A stretch of 5,587 bases of DNA from Microbacteriaceae bacterium (GTDB lineage Bacteria; Actinomycetota; Actinomycetes; Actinomycetales; Microbacteriaceae): contig JAJAZI010000205.1 in NCBI GenBank assembly GCA_026785785.1, forward strand, positions 1-5,587, given 5' to 3'. The notes beneath the pieces were generated by a model. The model was given only the letters and a program-made list of their open reading frames with translations, was not told the DNA's origin and made no database searches. The translations under genes and the position numbers were made by a program. Below, piece by piece: positions 1 through 3,907 of this stretch (the stretch's first letter is position 1; every line of letters begins with the position of its first letter).

Positions 1-317
1 CCGCCGCACTCGCCGGCGCCACGGCGATGCTCGACTTGGGCGACGGGCTCGCGATCGACGCGCGCCACCTGGCCGGCGCGAGCGGTGTGCGGCTCGACTT
101 CGCGTCGGCGGCGCTCGGCGATGACCCGCGGCTCGCACTCGGAGGAGGGGAGGACCACGCCCTGCTCGCGACGTTCCCCCCGCACGCGGCGTTGCCGGGC
201 GGGTTCCGGGCGATCGGTACCGTGCAGGCAGGCGAGGGGCTCGCCGTGGATGGGGACCCGTATCTGGGGAGTGCCGGGTGGGACCCGTACCGCGGTTGGA
301 ACGGCGCGTCGGGCTAG
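1..317 (+). CDS. thiL: Thiamine-monophosphate kinase ThiL, C-terminal part (5' truncated by window edge)
   Basis: The first full codon in this frame starts at base 3, and about 104 residues are visible before the TAG at 315-317. ThiL phosphorylates thiamine monophosphate with ATP to give thiamine pyrophosphate, the last cytosolic step of thiamine cofactor synthesis. Two family signatures are visible. One is MLDLGDGLAID near the start of the fragment, matching the conserved D-x-S-D-G-L segment of the AIR-synthase/ThiL fold. The other is GGEDHALLATFP, matching the GGEDYELLFT-type segment of the C-terminal domain; it is followed by the typical IGTV and a short Trp-rich tail (GWDPYRGW). The conserved Ser of DxSDGL is Gly here. 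The N-terminal nucleotide-binding part lies outside the window. The stop overlaps that of convergent rsmD. The family assignment is firm, although only about a third of the protein is seen. Confidence 0.9.
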   Translation, partial: AALAGATAMLDLGDGLAIDARHLAGASGVRLDFASAALGDDPRLALGGGEDHALLATFPPHAALPGGFRAIGTVQAGEGLAVDGDPYLGSAGWDPYRGWNGASG

Positions 318-880
318 GAGCCTCGCAGCCACCACAGGGTGGTGTCGCCGTAGTTCTTGCGCGTGTCGCGCTCGAGGTCGGTGGGCAGCACGGGCTCGGC
401 AGACCGGGAGCTGCGCTCGATCATTACTATTGCGTCGGGCGCGAGCCGCGGCACGAGCCCGGCCAGGGCCGCGGCGAGCTCGCTCTCGCCGAGGTCGTAG
501 GGCGGATCGAGGAACACGAGGTCGAACACCTCGCCGCTCGCGCCGAGAAACGCCTGAACCGACTGGGCACTCACCTGGATCACCGGCGCGCCCACCTTTG
601 GTGCACTCTTCAGCACGACGGCCGCGTTCTTTCGGCAGGTGGCAGCCGCGGAGGTGCTCTTCTCGACGAGCGTTACCCGGGATGCGCCCCGGCTCGCCGC
701 CTCGAGGCCGAGAGCCCCGGAGCCTGCGTAGAGGTCGAGCACTCTCGTGCCCCTGATCGCGTCGCGCGAGTCGAGCGCGGAGAAGATCGCCTCGCGCACG
801 CGGTCGCTCGTCGGCCGGGTGTCCGAGGCAGGAACGGCGATCGTGAGTGAGCCGGCGAAGCCCGAGATTATGCGCGTCAT
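314..880 (-). CDS. rsmD: 16S rRNA (guanine(966)-N(2))-methyltransferase RsmD
   Basis: This 188-residue protein is of normal length for RsmD, a SAM-dependent enzyme that methylates N2 of G966 in 16S rRNA during 30S assembly. In order: the N-terminal MTRIISG start typical of the family; TRPTSDRVREAIFSAL at residues 21-36; SAM-binding motif I, DLYAGSGALGLEA, at 49-61; the acidic strand-end LVEK at 71-74; and the catalytic DPPY (LVFLDPPYDLG) at about 121-131. The ATG at 880-878 is chosen because it gives the canonical MTRII N-terminus; a GTG three codons upstream (889-887) is possible. The purine-rich GAGGGAG directly abuts the ATG and is too close to be an ideal ribosome-binding site. The reading frame stays open far upstream on the minus strand across the dehydrogenase gene, but that extension has no family match and is a high-GC artefact. 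The gene is convergent with thiL and divergent from the dehydrogenase. Confidence 0.95.
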   Translation of the reverse strand: MTRIISGFAGSLTIAVPASDTRPTSDRVREAIFSALDSRDAIRGTRVLDLYAGSGALGLEAASRGASRVTLVEKSTSAAATCRKNAAVVLKSAPKVGAPVIQVSAQSVQAFLGASGEVFDLVFLDPPYDLGESELAAALAGLVPRLAPDAIVMIERSSRSAEPVLPTDLERDTRKNYGDTTLWWLRGS

Positions 881-887
881 CTCCCTC

Positions 888-893
888 ACCGTA
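888..893 (-). promoter_or_regulatory. Candidate -10 element (TACGGT) of rsmD
   Basis: Reading the minus strand, TACGGT (fits TANNNT) is followed by 7 nt (GAGGGAG) and then the rsmD ATG. This spacing would place the transcript start at or next to the start codon. No convincing -35 hexamer is seen 16-18 nt further upstream. The call is weaker than for corA and recG because the 7-nt spacer itself looks partly like a Shine-Dalgarno sequence. Confidence 0.35.
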
Positions 894-918
894 CCGACCC
901 GGGCCACCTGCTGTAGGA

Positions 919-959
919 CATCCACAAACGGTTGGCCCCCAATCAGTGGATCATCCACA
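919..959. repeat. Direct repeat of 8-mer CATCCACA in the rsmD/dehydrogenase divergent region
   Basis: CATCCACA occurs at 919-926 and again at 952-959. The copies are offset by 33 bp, close to three helical turns, which would put them on the same DNA face. The downstream copy includes the right arm of the inverted repeat at 946-958. This could be a multi-site operator, but an 8-mer repeat in 87 bp can arise by chance. Confidence 0.3.
946..958. promoter_or_regulatory. 13-bp perfect inverted repeat, possible operator
   Basis: GTGGAT-C-ATCCAC is a perfect 6+1+6 palindrome centred at 952. It lies 9 bp before the proposed dehydrogenase ATG, within the divergent promoter region. The arms are too short and the loop too small for a terminator, so a dimeric regulator site is the more natural reading. 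A repressor bound here would block initiation of the dehydrogenase gene. No regulator gene lies in the window, so this rests on symmetry and position alone. Confidence 0.35.
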
Positions 960-967
960 CTGGCGGC

Positions 968-2680
968 ATGGCCACAGTCGACCGCTCCATCAAGCCCTCC
1001 TTCACCAAGTCGCTCTTCCTCGGACGCGTCGCGTCCGAGCTCGTGCTGCCGTACCCGGTGATGGTGGGCGGCGAGCGCGACAAGGTCGCGCGCCTCGCGG
1101 CATCCGCCCGCGACTACCTCGCGAACGTCTACGACCCCGCCACGGCGGAACGCGACGGATGGGTCGGCGACGACACGATCCGCGACCTCGGCGAGCTGGG
1201 CCTGCTCGGCCTCTTCGTCGACGAGCAGCACGGCGGGCAGGGGCTCAGCCAGAGCGGGTACTGCCGCGTCATGGAGGAGTTTGGCCGCGTCGACGGCGCC
1301 CTCGCGGTCGTCATGGGCGTGCACCAGTCGATCGGCACCAAGCCCATCTACCTCTACGGCACCGACGAGCAGAAGGCCCGCTGGCTGCCCGACCTCGCCG
1401 CCGGCCGCAAGCTCGCCGCGTTCGTGCTCACCGAACCGAATGTGGGCTCCGACGCCTACAACCTCGAGACCCGTGCCGAGCGCCAGCCCGACGGATCGTG
1501 GCTTCTCACTGGCGAGAAGCGCTGGATCGGCAACGGTGCCGGCGACGTTCTCACCGTCTTCGCCCAATCCGAACTCGGCCACGTCGCCCTCGTCGTCGAG
1601 AAGGGGATGGAGGGGCTCAGCACGGGTCCGCGCTTCGAGACCCTCGGACTCAAGGCCAACCGGCTGCAGCGCGTGCGATTCGACAACGTGCGCGTCCCGG
1701 CCGAGAACCTCCTCGGCGAGGTCGGTGACGGCTTCCGCATCGCCATGAACACTCTCAACAACGGGCGGATGTCGATGGGCACGTCGATTGCGGGCGGCAT
1801 GAAGCGCTTCCTCGACCTCACCCTCGAGCACGCGAACACCCGGCACCAGTTCGGACGGCCGCTCATCGACTTCGAGCTCGTCGAGGAGAAGGCGGCGTGG
1901 ATGACCGGCCAGATCTACGGCCTCGAATCGATGTCGTACCTCACGACCGGCCTCGTCGACCTCGGCGTCGCCGACTTCTCGCTCGAGTCGGCCATGACCA
2001 AGGTCGTCGCGAGCGACGTCGGCTGGAAGGGCCTCAACAAGGCGTTTCAGGTGCACGGCGGAACGGCGTACATGGACGACCACCCGCTCTCGAAGGCCCT
2101 GCGCGACTTCCGCATTTTTCCGATCTTCGAGGGCGCGAACGATGTCATGCGCGCGTTCGTCGCCCTGGGCGGGCTCAAGGCGCTCAGCGAGGACCTCCCC
2201 GATATGCGCTCGCTCAGCATCGGCGACCCGGCGAAGGCCATCGGGGTGCTCGCACCCTACGTGTCCGGCCGCCTCAACCGTGCCATCCGCCCCGGCCGCC
2301 TCGTCGGTGCCCACCCGGTGCTCGCGAAGCACACCGCCGCGGTGAGCGAGCAGACCGTGCGGCTGCGCGACGCGGCGGAGTCGGCGCTGCGCAAGCACGG
2401 CAAGAAGGTGCAGGAGAAGCAGCTGCTGCAGAAGAGACTCACCGCCGTCGCCTCGGGCATCTACTCGCAAGTCGCCGTGATCGGCCGTGCCTCCGCGACG
2501 TTCGAACGCGACGGGCTACAGGTGTCCGCCGCGGAGAAGACCGTGGCGATCCACTTCCTCAAGCGCAGCCAGCGCGAAGTCGCCCGGCAGCTCCGATCAC
2601 TCGAGATCAACGACGATCGCCACACGACCCAGATCGGCACCTCGACCCGGCAGACCGGCGGCTACGCCTTCGATCTCTGA
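968..2680 (+). CDS. Acyl-CoA dehydrogenase, VLCAD-type with C-terminal extension
   Basis: This 570-residue FAD flavoprotein is predicted to carry out the first, alpha,beta-dehydrogenation step of fatty acyl-CoA beta-oxidation, passing electrons to ETF. The N-terminal helical domain spans about 35-150 and includes GVHQSIGTKPIYLYGT at 117-132. The central beta domain has FVLTEPNVGSD at 152-162, the helical domain has RHQFGRPL at 292-299, and QVHGGTAYM is at 361-369. The catalytic base is predicted to be Glu388 in IFEGANDVMRAFVAL, matching the VLCAD IFEGTND motif. Residues about 410-570 form the extra helical domain found in VLCAD/ACAD9 but not in ordinary 380-residue ACADs. The ATG at 968 is preferred because it places SFTKSLFLG near the N-terminus as in the family; an in-frame TTG at 932 would add 12 residues and run through the palindrome. 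There is no strong Shine-Dalgarno. No ETF, ligase or other beta-oxidation gene is adjacent. Chain-length preference is inferred from similarity only. fadE would be a reasonable name. Confidence 0.92.
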   Translation: MATVDRSIKPSFTKSLFLGRVASELVLPYPVMVGGERDKVARLAASARDYLANVYDPATAERDGWVGDDTIRDLGELGLLGLFVDEQHGGQGLSQSGYCRVMEEFGRVDGALAVVMGVHQSIGTKPIYLYGTDEQKARWLPDLAAGRKLAAFVLTEPNVGSDAYNLETRAERQPDGSWLLTGEKRWIGNGAGDVLTVFAQSELGHVALVVEKGMEGLSTGPRFETLGLKANRLQRVRFDNVRVPAENLLGEVGDGFRIAMNTLNNGRMSMGTSIAGGMKRFLDLTLEHANTRHQFGRPLIDFELVEEKAAWMTGQIYGLESMSYLTTGLVDLGVADFSLESAMTKVVASDVGWKGLNKAFQVHGGTAYMDDHPLSKALRDFRIFPIFEGANDVMRAFVALGGLKALSEDLPDMRSLSIGDPAKAIGVLAPYVSGRLNRAIRPGRLVGAHPVLAKHTAAVSEQTVRLRDAAESALRKHGKKVQEKQLLQKRLTAVASGIYSQVAVIGRASATFERDGLQVSAAEKTVAIHFLKRSQREVARQLRSLEINDDRHTTQIGTSTRQTGGYAFDL

Positions 2681-2733
2681 CGACGCGGACCAACCCGGGC
2701 GCGAATTCCGCACGGTCGGGCTAACGTTCACGC
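2681..2733. other. Short intergenic region between dehydrogenase and corA
   Basis: This 53-bp gap has no stem-loop plus U-tract and no convincing -35 hexamer. Its only recognisable signal is the TANNNT hexamer described separately. Read-through from the dehydrogenase gene into corA is possible because both lie on the plus strand with no terminator visible. Confidence 0.5.
2722..2727 (+). promoter_or_regulatory. Candidate -10 element (TAACGT) for a leaderless corA transcript
   Basis: TAACGT fits the actinobacterial TANNNT -10 consensus and ends exactly 6 nt before the corA ATG, so transcription would start at or beside the A of the ATG. There is no purine-rich Shine-Dalgarno in the 20 nt before the start, as expected for a leaderless message. 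No good -35 match is seen at the usual distance, which is common for such promoters. Confidence 0.5.
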
Positions 2734-3864
2734 ATGGCATCCGATTTCCTGAAGCGCTTCCGCGGGCGCGCCCCCGCGCGGAAGGCGACGGAGGAGCAGC
2801 CGGAGCCCGTTCAGGTCGCGGCCACCGCTGCGGCCCGCCGTACCTCCCACATCGTCGACAACGCCGTCTACGTGGAGGGGATGCGGATCGCCTCCCCCGG
2901 CACCGTGCACGAGACAGTGGTCGAGCTCGGCCGCCACCCCGGCTCGCTCGGGTGGATCGGCCTGTACCGTCCGGATGCCGCCGAGCTGCACGAGCTCGCC
3001 CGCCAGTTCGGGCTGCACGATCTCACCCTCGAAGACGCCATCAACGCGCGCCAGCGTCCCAAGGTCGAGCAGTACGACGGGATCACCTTCCTGGTGCTCA
3101 AGGCCGCGCGGTACGTCGACGAGACCGAGACTGTCGAGTTCGGCGAGCTTCACCTGTTCGTCGGCCCGAACTTCGTCATCACGCTCCGTCACGCCGAGGC
3201 CCCCGACCTGCGGAGCGTGCGCTCCCGCCTCGAAGCCCACCCGCAGCTGCTCGCCCGTGGCACCGACGCCATCCTCTACGGCATCCTCGACGCGGTCGTC
3301 GACGGCTACCGGCCCGTCGTCGAGGGCCTCGAGAACGACATCGCCGAGATCGAGGCGCAGGTCTTCGACGGGCACCCGAACGTATCCAGACGAATCTACG
3401 AGCTGACCCGCGAGGTCATCGAGTTCCAGCTCGCCGTGCTCCCGCTCGCCGACCTCCTCGACACCGTCAGGGAGACGTTCGACCAGAACACCGACGACCC
3501 GGTGCTGCACCAGTACCTGCGCGATGTCGCCGACCACGTCGCGCGGGTCAGCGAGCGGATCGATCGGTTCCGCCAGCTGCTGCGCGACATCCTCACGGTC
3601 AACGCGACCCTCGTCGCGCAGCGCCAGAACGACGAGATGCAGCGGGTCGGCGTCGCGAGCAACCTGCAGGCGGACCAGACCCGCAAGATCTCGGGCTGGG
3701 CGGCGATCCTCTTCGCGCCGTCCCTCATCGGGTCTGTGTACGGCATGAACTTCCGCTACATGCCGGAGCTCGAGTGGTACTACGGGTACCCGTTTTCGAT
3801 CGGACTGATGATCGCCGTGAGCGGCGCGCTCTACGTGGTCTTCCGTAAGCGCGACTGGATCTGA
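2734..3864 (+). CDS. corA: CorA-family magnesium/divalent-cation transporter
   Basis: This 376-residue membrane protein is of typical CorA length. CorA forms a homopentameric channel that admits Mg2+, and often Co2+ or Ni2+, through the cytoplasmic membrane and is gated by cytosolic Mg2+. Residues 1-38 are a basic, Ala/Pro-rich cytoplasmic tail. About 40-200 form the alpha/beta cytosolic domain, including LTLEDAINARQRPKVEQYDG at 97-116. About 200-318 form the long helices leading to the pore. TM1 is about 319-336. The signature YGMNF has GMN at 337-339 as the pore-mouth selectivity motif. The periplasmic loop RYMPELEWYYGYP follows at 341-353, then TM2 at about 354-370 and the basic C-terminus RKRDWI. 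All hallmark elements are intact. The ATG at 2734 is supported by the TANNNT element 6 nt upstream; no Shine-Dalgarno is present. The exact ion cannot be read from sequence, and Mg2+ is the family default. Confidence 0.95.
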   Translation: MASDFLKRFRGRAPARKATEEQPEPVQVAATAAARRTSHIVDNAVYVEGMRIASPGTVHETVVELGRHPGSLGWIGLYRPDAAELHELARQFGLHDLTLEDAINARQRPKVEQYDGITFLVLKAARYVDETETVEFGELHLFVGPNFVITLRHAEAPDLRSVRSRLEAHPQLLARGTDAILYGILDAVVDGYRPVVEGLENDIAEIEAQVFDGHPNVSRRIYELTREVIEFQLAVLPLADLLDTVRETFDQNTDDPVLHQYLRDVADHVARVSERIDRFRQLLRDILTVNATLVAQRQNDEMQRVGVASNLQADQTRKISGWAAILFAPSLIGSVYGMNFRYMPELEWYYGYPFSIGLMIAVSGALYVVFRKRDWI

Positions 3865-3907
3865 TCGGCGTTCGAGAACTGACGGTGGTGACGAATACCA
3901 TCGAACC
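3865..3907. other. Short intergenic region between corA and recG
   Basis: This 43-bp gap contains no clear hairpin terminator. TTCGAG at 3871-3876 lies 19 bp before the TACCAT element and is a poor -35 candidate. The region otherwise holds only the proposed recG -10 hexamer. Confidence 0.45.
3896..3901 (+). promoter_or_regulatory. Candidate -10 element (TACCAT) for a leaderless recG transcript
   Basis: TACCAT fits TANNNT and is followed by exactly 6 nt (CGAACC) and the recG ATG, the same geometry as at corA. The 6-nt spacer and the bases just upstream lack a usable Shine-Dalgarno; the only G-rich stretch (GGTGGTGACG, from 3884) is too far from the ATG. Transcription would start at or next to the start codon. 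Confidence 0.5.

Noticed and set aside
946..958. Inverted repeat as a transcription terminator
   Set aside because: The arms are only 6 bp with a 1-nt centre, there is no U-tract, and it sits just upstream of a gene start rather than after a gene end.
932..967. TTG at 932 as the start of the dehydrogenase, adding 12 residues
   Set aside because: The added residues (APNQWIIHTGG) do not resemble the family N-terminus, the nearest purine run (AGGA at 915-918) is 13 nt away, and the extension would place the palindrome inside the coding region. The ATG at 968 is preferred but not proven.
85..1728. Several plus-strand Arg/Pro/Ala-rich open frames (85-756, 278-850, 847-1728)
   Set aside because: They overlap thiL, rsmD and the dehydrogenase in other frames and have the Arg-rich low-complexity composition of out-of-frame GC-rich translation.
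881..2470. Long minus-strand open frame continuous with rsmD, implying a 718-residue protein
   Set aside because: It lies antisense to the dehydrogenase gene and has composition typical of shadow frames (rich in Arg, Glu, Val, His and Ala, no domain signature). RsmD has a clear family-standard start at 880, so the extension is a high-GC artefact.
3865..3907. Terminator after corA
   Set aside because: No stable GC-rich stem followed by a T-run could be found in the 43 bp gap.
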